A DNA stretch of 64,000 nucleotides from Paramagnetospirillum caucaseum. Lineage in GTDB: Bacteria > Pseudomonadota > Alphaproteobacteria > Rhodospirillales > Magnetospirillaceae. Location of the stretch: assembly GCF_000342045.1 (NCBI RefSeq), contig NZ_AONQ01000007.1, positions 1 to 64,000 on the forward strand, given 5' to 3'. The notes below the pieces were generated by a model. That model had not been told where the DNA came from, ran no database searches, and was given only the letters and a program-made list of their open reading frames with translations. Positions 11,201 to 23,200 of the stretch are shown one piece after another (position 1 is the stretch's first letter; each line of letters starts with the position of its first letter). A program made the translations under genes and the position numbers.

Positions 11201-14200
11201 CCACAGCCGCACGTCGTTGACGGCGCCTTCGAAGCCGTTGGTCGGGCTGCCGTTCACCGGCGACTGGCCGACCCACAGGTCGGCGGTGGTGGCGATGTTG
11301 GTCATGGCCTGGGTGTAGGACTTCACCGCCTCGCCGTCGATGTAGAGGGTGAAGGTGTCGCCCGAGCGGGTCACCGCCACATGCGCCCACTCGCCGGCCG
11401 CCAGCGCCTCGTCGGAGCGGAGCAGGTAGCTGGTGTTGTAGAGGCTGGCGCCGCCGCCCGACGGGGCGGCCATGAACACCAGATGGCCATCGTTGAGCAG
11501 CAGCCGCATCTGGCCGTCGCCCGCCCCCTGGCCGAACTGCTTGGACAGGATCACCGCGTCGCCGGAAAGCGCGGCGGCGGCGGGGTCGATCCAGGCCTCC
11601 ATGGTGAAGTCCCAATTGCCCAGATAGTCCAGCTGGCCGTCGCTCTCCACCACGCCGTGGTTGCCGCCGTCCAGGATCAGCCGGCCCATGTGCTGGGTGG
11701 CGCCCAGGATCTCGGTGGTGTCCTCGACCCGCAGGGCGACGACCTGGCTGGCCGACACGCCGTTGGCGGTGGCCACCAGGGTGAAGGTGTCCAGCCCCTC
11801 GTAATCGGCGTCGGGGGTGTAGGCGAAGCTGCCGTCGGCATTGACCACCAGGGTGCCATTGGCGGTCAGGCTGCCCGAGGTCAGGCCCGAGGCGCTGTAG
11901 GTGATGGTGGCGCCGGTGGCGTCGTGGGCGGCCAGCGCGCCGTGATAGGAACCGTTGCGCGGCACGCCGACGCCGTCGCTGTAGACCGGCAGGTCGCTGG
12001 CGGTCTGCACCACCCCGCTCATGCCGGCGGGGAAGTCGAGGCTGTGGCCGTTGCCCGACGCGTCGGTCAGGCCGGTGCCCAGCCACGCGGCCTCCAGGCT
12101 ATCTTCGCCGCCATCGTTGCCGACCATCTCGTCGAAGATGTCCTCGGCGCTGCGCTCCTCGCTCCACAGCCGCACATTGGCGATCTGGCCCTCGAAGGCG
12201 GTGGCGGAATCGTGGCCGGTTCCGGCCAGGTCGCTGCGCGCCCCGATGGTCAGGTCGTAGTCGTTGGAAACGTCGGCATCCAGGGCCGAGACGGTCTTCA
12301 CCGCCACGCCGTTGACGTACAGGGTGTACTGGTCGCCGCCGCGGGTCGCCGCCACATGGCTCCAGACATCGGCGGCAACGCTGCCGGCCGCCAGCACGAC
12401 GACGCCATTGAGCCGCAGGGTCGGCACGCCGTCATCGATGTAAAGCGCCAGCCCGCCCCCGGTGGAGCCGGCCCCTTCCTTGGCGAGGATCACATGGTCG
12501 CCGGCCACGGTGTCGGGGTTGATCCAGGCTTCCAGGGTGAAGTCGTTCGCCCCCGGATCAAGGATGTCGCCGGCCGTCAGGAACTGGGTATCCTCGATGG
12601 CGCCGAAGGTGAAGGCCTGGGCCTGCTGCACGCTGTCCACCAGATCGGCGTGGCCGGCGGCGATCCAGGTGGTACCTGCATCATAGGTGCCGTTGACCGC
12701 CCCGGTCAGGCTGTGGGCGGTGGTGCCCGCCCCCTCGTCCAGCTTCCAGTAGCCGGTCAGGCCGTCTTCCTGGCCGCTGAGGCCCTGGTTCATCATCTGC
12801 TGGATTTCGACGGCGCCCAGCGCCTTGGTCCAGATGGCCGCCTCGCCCATGTCGCCGGCGAACGGCTCGTTGCCATCGGCGCGCAGGCCGAGCAGGGACA
12901 CGTTGCCATTGGTGTGCAGGTTGGTGTAGCCGGCGGAGGTCCCGGCCGCCACGCCGTCGATATAGTAGGTGGCGGTGCCGGCGCCGTCATAGCTGACCGC
13001 CACATGGTGCCACAGGCCGTCGTTGACCGCCTGAGCCGTCGCCGCAGCACCGCCCTGCTGGGCGCCGTCCATCTGCACCGTCCCGTTGGCCAGCACGTAG
13101 ACGATGATGCCGTTGCCGGCGAGGTTGTCGCCGACGTTGAACAGCGTCCCCAAGGCGGCGCTCGAGGTCTTGATCCAGGCGCCGTAGGTGAAGGCGTCGC
13201 CGCCGGTCACCGCCAGGGCCGGGGCATTGCCCAGGTCCACGTTGTGGGTGGCGTCGAAATGGGCGGCGCGCAGGGGCGGTGCGCCCACCCGGCCGCCGCT
13301 GCCCAGGTTCATATAGGCGTTGTAATCGGTATCGCCGCCGGTGCCGTCGCCGTGCTCGCTGTCGAAATCCCAATAACCGATCAGGTTCGGGCCGGTTCCC
13401 GTTCCCAGATGGGGGCCGGCCTCGATCTGGGCCGGGGTCAGCGGGGTGTTCCAGACCTTGACGTTGTCGAACATCCCCTTGGCGAAGCTGGTATTGCCCA
13501 GTTCGGCCCCGATCACCATGGCGTTCAGGGATTGCAGGGCGGAAGTCCCGCCGGTATCGATCACCGTGGCCGACAGCGAGCCATCCACGTAGACGCGGGC
13601 GGTCCCGGCCTCGTAGCTCACCGCCACATGGTGCCAGGTCGAGGAGGACAGGGTCGCCACACCGGGCTGGCTGGAAGAACCGCCCGTGGCGTCCTGATCC
13701 AGGTAAAGCCCGAGATGGCCGGTGGCGTCCACCGTCGCCTTCAGCATGGCGCTGGCGCCCACCCCCAGGCTGAACAGGGTCTGGGCGAAATTGGCATTGC
13801 TCAGGTTGACGTCGAACTCGACGCTGATGGCGTTGTTGGTGAACTCCTCGCCGGGCAGGGTGATGGTCGCCGCCTTGGAGGCGCCATTGGCGAACAGCAC
13901 GGCGGTGCGCTCGGTGGCGCCCGCCACGGTGATGGGGTTGTCGACCACCACCGTATAGGTTCTGGTAACCACCTCGGTGCCGTCGTCCAGTTCCAGGGTG
14001 AAGCTGTCCGTTCCGACGAAGCCGGTGTCGGGGGTGTAGGTGAAGGTGCCGTTGGCCCCCAGGGTCAGGGTGCCGCTGGCCGGCTCTCCGCCGGTCTCGA
14101 TCCCCAGGGTCAGGGTGCCGCCGTCCTGGTCGAAGGTCGCCACCGTGCCGCTGACGGCGTGCCCGGCATAGGTGGCGATGTGGTCGCCGCCCACCGGGGC

Positions 14201-17200
14201 GCCGGTCAGCACGGAAACAGTGCCGGAATCCGTGACCGCCGGGCCGGTCAGGGTGACGATCTCGCCGTTTTCGACGGTCCAGGCGCCCAGCAGGCCCGAT
14301 TGGGCCCCTTCCTCGGCCGGGGCCATGTCCGCCTGCACCTGGGCCTGGGTGCGCGTCGCGCCCCAGATCCGGACGTCGGCGATGTCGCCCAGGAAGTTCT
14401 GGGCGGCGGTGCCCGCCGGTCCCGAATTGCCCAGATAGACCGGGCCGCTCAGGTTGTAGGCGTTGATGGAGGCCGTCCCGTCCGCCACGCCGTCCACGTA
14501 ATAGGTGACCGCCCCGCCGCTGTCGACGACGGCGGCCACATGGTGCCACCGGCCGTCGGCGACGATGGTGTTGCCGACGGAAACGGCGCCGTTCTGGGAC
14601 TGCCCGATCCCCAGCCTGCCGCTGGCGGCCACATAGAGGGACATGCCGGTGGCGGGGCCGTCCTGGCCGATATAGGCGATGGTCTGGTTGGTGTAGGACC
14701 CGGTCTTGATCCAGGCCTCGAAGGTCAGCGGCCCGCTGCCCTGGCCGATGGAATCGTCGATGGTCAGCGCGGCGGAGGCGGTTCCATCGAAGCGCATCGC
14801 CTCGATGTCGCTGACCGACAGCATGGAGGTGCCGATGGGCATCAGGCTCGGCCCGCCGGCATTGATGGCCACCACCGGCTGGCTTCCGCTCACATCCTCG
14901 AAGGTCCAGGCGCCGACCAGCCCGTTCTCGGTCCCGGCGGGCTGCAGGCCCTGGCCGGTGACGATCTCGGCGCCGCCGCGCGCCACGTCCCAGACGCGGA
15001 CGTCGTCGATCAGGCCCTTGAAGGCTGTGGAGGAATCGACCGTCGTCGCCCCGCCGTTGTGCATGCCGCCGACCATCAGGTCGGTGGCCGCCGGCTGGGT
15101 CGTCGGTGATATCACCGTCACCGTATCGACCACCTGATCGTCGGCATACAGCTTGTAGGTGCCGCCCGAACGGACCACCGCCACATGGTGCCAGTCGCCG
15201 TCGTTGAGGGTGCCGGCGCTCTGCAGGGTCCAATTGGGATTGGCATAGGTGTCCGGCGACAGGAAGGTCAGCTTGCCGTCCACCAGGGCCAGGGCGAAGG
15301 TTCCGGCACCGCCGCCGGCGGTCGTCCCCTGCCCGACGATGATGCGGGTGCCCGCCATGGTGTCGGTGGTGTTGATCCAGGCTTCCAGGGTGAATTCGTC
15401 GGCCACCGTCGCCAGCGACGCCGTCGCCGCGTAGGCGGTATTGCCGTTGAAAAGGGCGGCGCTGTTGTCGGCCGACAGGCCGCCCAGCAGCGGCGCGTGA
15501 TTGACGGGCTCCTCCACCACCAGCCGGGCCACCGCCGGCATGGAGGTGTGGGTGCCGTCGCTCACCGTGTATTCGAAGGTGTCGACGCCGTAGAAGCCGA
15601 AATCGGGCGCGTAGGTGAACGAGCCGTCGGCTTCCAGCGTCAGGACGCCATGGCTGGGCTGGCCGCTGATGGTGCCGGAATTGTGGATGGCATAGGTCAG
15701 CGCATGGCCTTCCAGGTCGCTGCCGGTCAGCGTGCCGGCCAGCACCTCGTCGTCGGTGGCGGTGAAGGAGGGCGCCAGCCGGCTCGAGAAGGTGTAGCTG
15801 GCGGTGTTGCCGGTGCTCACCAGGGGGTTGACGCTGGCATCCACCGGATTGGTCTGCAGCCCGTCGAAACGCCAATAGCCCGACAGGCCGGGTTCATAGC
15901 CGTGCAGCGTCGCGTTCATGGCGGCGGCGATCTCGGCTCCGCTGCGCACGCCGTGCCACACGCGGACCTCGTCCAGTTCGCCATTCAAGGCTTGGCCGGT
16001 ATTGCCGACCGCCCCGCCCAACCCCAACGTGCCGGTATCGGTCACCGACAGGGGCGCGGCGGGAATGGTGGCGGTGCCGTAGACGGCGCCGTCCAGATAG
16101 AGGGTGACGGTGCCGGTGCTGCTGATGCTGGCCGCCACATGGTGCCAGGTCCCGGAGAAGGTGTCCGGCGTGCCGGCCAGGGTGATCTCGGTTCCTCCGA
16201 CCACGGCGGTCAGGGTGAAGCCGCCGGGCGTCGAGGATTCCTTGAGGAACAGGCCGTATTGGACGCTGCCGTTGGCGGTGCCGCGGGCGACCACCGCATG
16301 CAGCCGGTCGGTCTGCTCGGACCATTGCGGCCGGACCCAGGCTTCCAGGGTCACCGAATCGGCGAAGGCCAGCTTGCCGCCGGCGTCGTTGACCATCACC
16401 GCTTCGTTATTGCTGCCGGTCATGTACAGGGCATAGCCCGCCCCGGCGCCGGCCACCGGCGCCTGGTTGACCGGTTGCACCGCGATGGAGACGGTCTGCG
16501 GCGCCAGGGGGGTCTGGCCGTCGGTCAGACGCAACTGGAACGAATCCGAGGCATGGGCCGAACCGTCGTTGTAGTAGTTGAGGCCCATGGTGCCGGCGAC
16601 GAGGTCGGAGGCGTTGAAGGCATCGCCCACCGCCAGCACCCGGCCGCCCAGCACCAGGGCGCCGTGATCGGGCAGGTCGGTGACGATATAGCTGAGGAGC
16701 TGCGAGGCCGGACCGCCGTTGGAATCCGAGGCGTCCAGGCCGGACGGGCCGCTCATGATGTTCAGGGACGAGCCCTGGGCGGCGGTCAGGCCGGAGGCCA
16801 CCGTCAGGGCCGGCGCCGTGTTGGAGGCGATCACCGAGAACGACACGATGGTGTTGCCGGTCAGGGTGCCGCCGATTCCGTCGGTCAGGCTGAAATCGAA
16901 GGAATCGACGCCCGGCGCGCCGTCCGCCACGAAGGAGATCAGACCGGCGGCGACGTCGGCCTGGGTGAAGGTCGCCCCGGCGCCCAGGGCAAGCGTGCCC
17001 TTCATCAGGACTCCAAGGGGCGCCAGGCCGCCGCCGACGGTATAGACCAGATTGGTATCGCCGACCTGGATGCCGTTCATCGGGTTCAGATAGGCTTCGT
17101 TCAGGGTGAACGTCCCCGACTGCCCCACGGCCAGGGTGGGCGTCGCCAGGGTCAGGGCATGGCTGTCGTAGCCCACATTGGCGGTGAAGGCCTGGGCCAC

Positions 17201-20200
17201 CACGTTGCCGGTGCCGTCATTGGCCTCGACGGTGAAGGTATCGCTGCCGGCATAGCCGGTATCGGCCGTGTAGGTGAGATTGCCGCCGGTGATGGTCACC
17301 GTGCCGTGGGCCGTCTTGGTCCCGCCGGCCACCATATAGGCCAGATTGTCGCCATCGGCGTCGGCCGCCATCAGGGTGCCGCTGGCCGAGCCGCCGTTGG
17401 CCACCGAGAACGAGGTGGTGGTGGCGGTGCCGATCATCAGCCCCTGCCAGACCGGCGCGTCCTCGACCGCCAGGACGGACAGCGTGCCCGTGGCGGTGTT
17501 GGCGGAATAGGCTCCGCCGCTCGAATTCGTCAGGGCGCCGCTGGCGGCGCCGTCGGTGCCGTCCCACAGCTTGAATTCGAAAGTCCTGTTGCCGTGGATG
17601 TTGTCATCGGGCTGGAACCGGACCCGCGTCGTGGCGGACAGCGCCAGGGCGTTGGAATAGGACAGCCCGCCGTTGATATCGACCCAGCTCGGGCCGCCAT
17701 CCAGCTTGTACTGCCAGTGTCCGCCGGTGTTGTCGACATTGGTGACGGCAATGCCCGCGCCGCCCGCCACCACGGTGGCGTCGGTGACGTGCCCGGCCAC
17801 CAGTTCGGACACCAGGGTGCCGGCATTGGCGCCGGCGGCGACGTCTTCCTGGACCGCGTTGAGCGTCGGAGACGAGACCACGCTGACGGAAATGTTGTCC
17901 AGCGAGGATTCGCCGTTGCCCGCCACGAAGGAGATGCCGTCCCACAAGGCCGGATTGGACGACCCCGACGACAGCCAATCGGCGTTGAGCGGCAGGTTCT
18001 GCAGCCCGGCAACCGTGGCCCATGTGTTGTAGCCGGGAATGTTCTCGCGCATCCACAGGGTCATGGAGCCATGGCCGTTGAAGGCGCTCATGTCGTATTC
18101 GATGCGGAAGCTGACCCACTCGCCGTAGCCGTCGCCGGGCCCGTGCAGGGTGACGCTGGCGGTTTGCACCCCTCCGATGGCGTCGCGCAGCGTGGCGTGG
18201 CCGACACCCACCGTGCCGGTATTGGTGAACAGCCCGGCCCCGGGGCCGCCCTCTCCCGCCCCGAACAGATTGCCGTTGGCGTCCAGGTCGCTGCCGAACG
18301 ACAGGTTCGATCCCCAGTAATTGGGGCTGAAATCGTATTGCAGCGACACCGTGGAGGTCGGCGCCACGGACGGAAGCTGGAAGCCTCCGCCCGACAGACG
18401 CGACATGGCCATGGTCGTCGCCGGTGCACTGCCCGGCATCAGGGCGGTGGACCCGAAATTGTAGTCGCCCGGCGCGCCGATGGTGCTGCTGCCCACATTG
18501 GCCAGGGACGGGGTATAGCCGGCCCCGCTGGCCACCACCCAGCCGTCCTGCCCGGCGATGGGGCCGGCACTCAGGGATGAGAAGTCGTAGCCGGCCGTCA
18601 GGGTGCCCAGGGTGGTCAGGGTCGGCGCCTGGTTGAGCTGCGCCCCGACCATATCGCCGACCGCCGGCGCGCTGATGAAGCCCTGCAGCTTGATCAGGGT
18701 GCCGTCCAGGCTGCCGCCGTTCACCGCCAGCCAGCCATTGGTGCCGTCGGTCATGAAGCCGACGGTGCTGATGCCGCTGATATTGTCCAGGGCCGCCGCC
18801 GTGGCTTCCGGGCTGCCCGCCCAGTTCAACTGCGGCACATAGAGCAGGCCGCCGCCCGCCGACAGGTCGATCTTGTCGATGGTGCTGATGAAATCGGTGA
18901 TGACATCCACGGAGCCGGAGACCGAATCCGTATTCGATACGTAGCGGAAGGTATCCATTCCGCCGCCGCCGGTCAGGGTGTCGGCCCCGCCGCCGCCGGC
19001 CAGCAGGTCGCCGCCGGTCCCGCCCGCCAGGGTATCGGCGCCCGCGGTGCCGGTCAGGATGTCCCCGCCGCCCGGATGGAAGGCCGGGCTGAAATTGGCG
19101 CTGGTCAGGGCGCTGAGGCTGACGCCCTGCAGCCGCGCCAGGTCGGCCCAGGTGGAGCCCCCGCCGCTGCCGTCCTTGTCGTATTGCAAGATGGTGTCGG
19201 TGCCGCTCTGGGTCAGCTGCAGATAGCCGTTGGCCGCGAACGGGTTGGTCCCGGTATAGCCGGTGGAGGTGGAGAGCAGGGTGGCAAGGTTGATGACGTC
19301 GCCACCGGCCCCGGCCTGGAAGTCGGTCACCACCACCGCCGGAGCGTTGAGCGGCATGTTGGACCAGGCGTCGAACACCAGGCTGTCGGCTCCGGCCCCC
19401 AGGGCCACCGTGGTGTTCAGCGGATGCGGGGAACTGCCCGCAGTGAAATTGACGTGCACCTCGTCGGCGCCGAGGCCGCCATCGGCGACGAAGTTCGCCG
19501 ACGAGGACAGGATCGAGCCGTTGGCGGTCAGGTACAGCTTGTCGTTGCCGTCGCCGCCCACCAGCGTGCTGGTCCCGCCGGGAGGCGACGAGGCATAGGA
19601 CACCGACAGGGTGTCGTTGCCCAGCCCGCCGAGCAGGATGTTGTTGCCGCCCGTATCCTGAATCGCGTCGTCGCCGCCGCCGCCGTCCAGGATGTCGTTG
19701 CCGGCTCCGGCCATCAGGCTGTCGCTGCCCAGGCCGCCGTAAAGGCTGTTGTTGCCCAGGCCGCCGTCGATGGCATCGCCGCCGTCGCCGCCGTCGATGG
19801 TGTCGCCGCCCAGGCCGCCCGCCAGGGAATCGTTGCCGTCCAGGCCGTTGATGACGTCGCCGCCGATGGTGCCGGCCAGGGTGTCGGCCCCCGCCGTCCC
19901 GGTGATGGTCTGTCCGACCGCCGCCGCGCCCGCCGGATCGAAGCCGGGATTGAAGTTGTCGCTGGTCAGCTGGCCGACCGTCACGCCCTGCAGCCGCGCC
20001 AGATCGGACCAGGTGTACGTCCCGGCGCTGCCGTCGCGGTCGTATTGCAGGACGGTATCGGTACCGCTCTGGGTCAGTTGCAGATAGCCGTTGGCGGCGA
20101 ACGGATTCGCCCCGGCATAGCCGGAGAACGACGACAGCAGGGTGTTGTAGTCGATGATGTCGCCGCCGACGCCCGCCTGGAAGTCGGTGACCACCACCGC

Positions 20201-23200
20201 CTGCGCGCCGGCCGACATGTTGGACCAGGCATCGAACACCAGGCTGTCGGTCCCCGCCCCCAGGGTCACCGTGGCGAACAGCGTCTGCGAAAGGCCGCCC
20301 GCGGTGAAATTGACGTGCACCTCGTCGGCACCGATGCCGCCGTCGGCGATGAAGTTCGCCGACGAGGACAGGATCGAGCCATTGGCGGTCAGGTACAGCT
20401 TGTCGTTGCCGTCGCCGCCCACCAGCGTGCTGGTGCCGCCGAAGGCCGCGGAGGCATAGGACTGCGAAAGGGTATCGTTGCCCAGCCCGCCGAGCAGCGT
20501 GTTGTTGCCGCCCGTATCCTGAACCGCGTCGTCGCCGTCGCCGCCGTCCAGGGCGTCGTTGCCGCCCCCCGCCATCAGGCTGTCGTTGCCCAGGCCGCCG
20601 TAAAGGGTGTTGTTGCCCAGGCCGCCGTCGATGGCATCGCCGCCGCCGCCGCCGTCGATGGTGTCGCCGCCCAGGCCGCCCGCCAGGGAATCGTCGCCGT
20701 CCAGGCCGTTGATGACGTCGCCGCCGATGGTGCCGGCCAGGGTGTCGGCCCCCGCCGTCCCGGTGATGGTCTGCCCGGTGGTCTCGCCGCCCGTCGGATT
20801 GAAGCCGGGATTGAAGTTGTCGCTGGTCAGCTGGCCGACCGTCACGCCCTGCAGCCGCACCAGATCCGACCAGGTGGCCCCGCCGCTGCCGTCGCGGTCG
20901 TATTGCAAGATGGTGTCGGTGCCGCTCTGGGTCAGCTGCAGATAGCCGTTCGCCGCGAACGGATTCGTCCCGGCATAGCCGGAGGAGGAGGACAGCAGGG
21001 TATCGTAGTCGATGATGTCGCCGCCGGCGCCCACCTGGAAGTCGGTGACCACCACCGGCGGATAGGCCATCGCCATGTTGGACCAAGCGTCGAATACCAG
21101 GCTGTCGACCCCCGCTCCCAGGGTCACCGTGGCGTTCAGCGGATGGGGAGAACCGCCCCAGCTGAAATTGACGTGCACCTCGTCGGCCCCGAGGCCGCCG
21201 TCGGCGATGAAGCTCGCCGACGAGGACAGGATCGAGCCGTTGGCGGTCAGGTACAGCTTGTCGTTGCCATCGCCGCCCGACAGCGTGCTGATGCCACCGG
21301 TGATGGCGGAAGCATACGACACCGACAGGGTGTCGTTGCCCAGGCCGCCGAACAGCGTGTTGTTGCCGCCGGCATCCAGGATCACGTCGTCGCCGTCGCC
21401 GCCCAGCAGGGTGTCGTTGCCCTGCAGGCCATCGATGGTATCGTTGCCGCCCAGGCCGTTGATGATATCGTCGCCGCCCGTGCCGGTCAGGGTGTCGGCG
21501 GCCGCGCTGCCCACCTGGGACAGCAGCCCGGGAATGTCCAGGCTGGAAGGCGCCACGGTCTGGCCGGTCAGGGCGATCAGGGCGCCGTCGTAATCGGCGC
21601 CGTCGCCCACGCCGTTGACATAGAGATAGCCGTTGCCGCCGTGGACGAAGAACACCAGGTGGTTGAGCGTGGCGCCGTCACTGACCACCGACTGCACCTT
21701 GTCGGCCACCGTCGCGCCGGTCGCCGCATAGACGTCCGCGGAATAGGCGATGCCCGAGATGCCGTTCAGCCGGATGACGTCGCTGCCGCCCTGGAAGTCG
21801 GTGATGACGTCGTACTCGCCGCCCGTCAGCCTGGAATCGGCCTTGCCGGCATAGAGGAAGTTGTCGGCCCCCGTGCCGCCGCTCAGGATGTCGGCCCCCG
21901 CGCCGCCGCTCAGGGTGTCAGCGGTGGCCGATCCGGTGATGGTGTCGCTGCCCAGGCCGCCGTCGATGCTGGCGATGCCGCCGCTCACGGCGATGGTGTC
22001 GTTGCCGCCGCCGCCGAGCAGGGTCATCAGGCCGGCATTGTTGGCCACCGTCAGGGTGTTGCCGTCACCGAAGCGCAGTTGCTCCACACTGGAAGCGTGG
22101 ATGTCGCCGCCGCCGCTCAGGTGCAGGGTGCCGGCCGTCGCGCTGAAGGTCGCCGCTCCCTCGCCCATCTGCAGGCTGAGCACGTCGTTGCCGCTGCCGC
22201 CCGTCATGCTGGTGGCGCCGCTGCCGGCCGCCAGGGTGACGCCGGAGACCATGGCCGAGGCGTCGAGCGCAATGGCGCCGCTGGTTGCCGAGGCGTCCAC
22301 CACGCCGATACCCGCCGCGTTGGCTTCGACGCCCAGGCTCAATGAGCCGGCGACACCCGAGCCGAGGACAAGGGTCTCGACGCTGCTGATCTCGGTGAAG
22401 GCGCTGTCGAATACGGTGGAGCCGCTCAGGCTGGAGAGGGCCAGGGTGTCGTTCCCCGCCCCCAGGTCGATGGAGAAGCCGCCGGTGAAGGCATCGGCCA
22501 GGGTCACCCAGTCATCGCCGGCGCCGCCGATCAGCGTCTCGGCGCTGGCGACGGTCAGCGTCTGGCCGCCGCTCATCAGGGTCACCGTATCGGTGCCGAA
22601 GCTGCCGTCCACATAGACGACGCCGGTACCGGCCACGATCTTGTCGCCGGCCATGGAGCCGATCACCTGGCTGCCGCCCGAATTCACCGATACGTGGCCG
22701 TTGCCGCCGGTGAACTCGACCCACATGGTGGTGGCGCTCAGGGTATCGATGGCCGAGCCGCCGTCATCGACGGTGGTGATGCCGCCGCTCACCGCGATGG
22801 TCGCCACCGCGGTCTGCAGCGCGAAGATGTTGATCCCGCCGCCGCCGATGAAGGTATCGGCACCGCCGCCGCCGACCATGGTCATTCCGGCCGACACGGC
22901 GGACGCATCCAGCGTCACGCCGGAATCGGTCATCAGCGCGTCGAGGGAAGCGATCGCCGCCCCCGTGGCGACCGGCATGGTGATGGTGAGCGGCGAGCCC
23001 GACGACACCACCTTCAGCGCCTCGATCCCCGTCACATTGGCGAAGTCGGACTCCACCACCACGCCGCCGCCGGTGAAGGTGAGGGTCAGGGTGTCGTTGC
23101 CGATGCCGCCATTGACGGAATCGTCGCCGCTGAAATCCGACAGCCGGAAGATGTCGTTGTAATCGCCGCCGGTCAGGGTGTCGCTCCCCGAACCGCCGTC

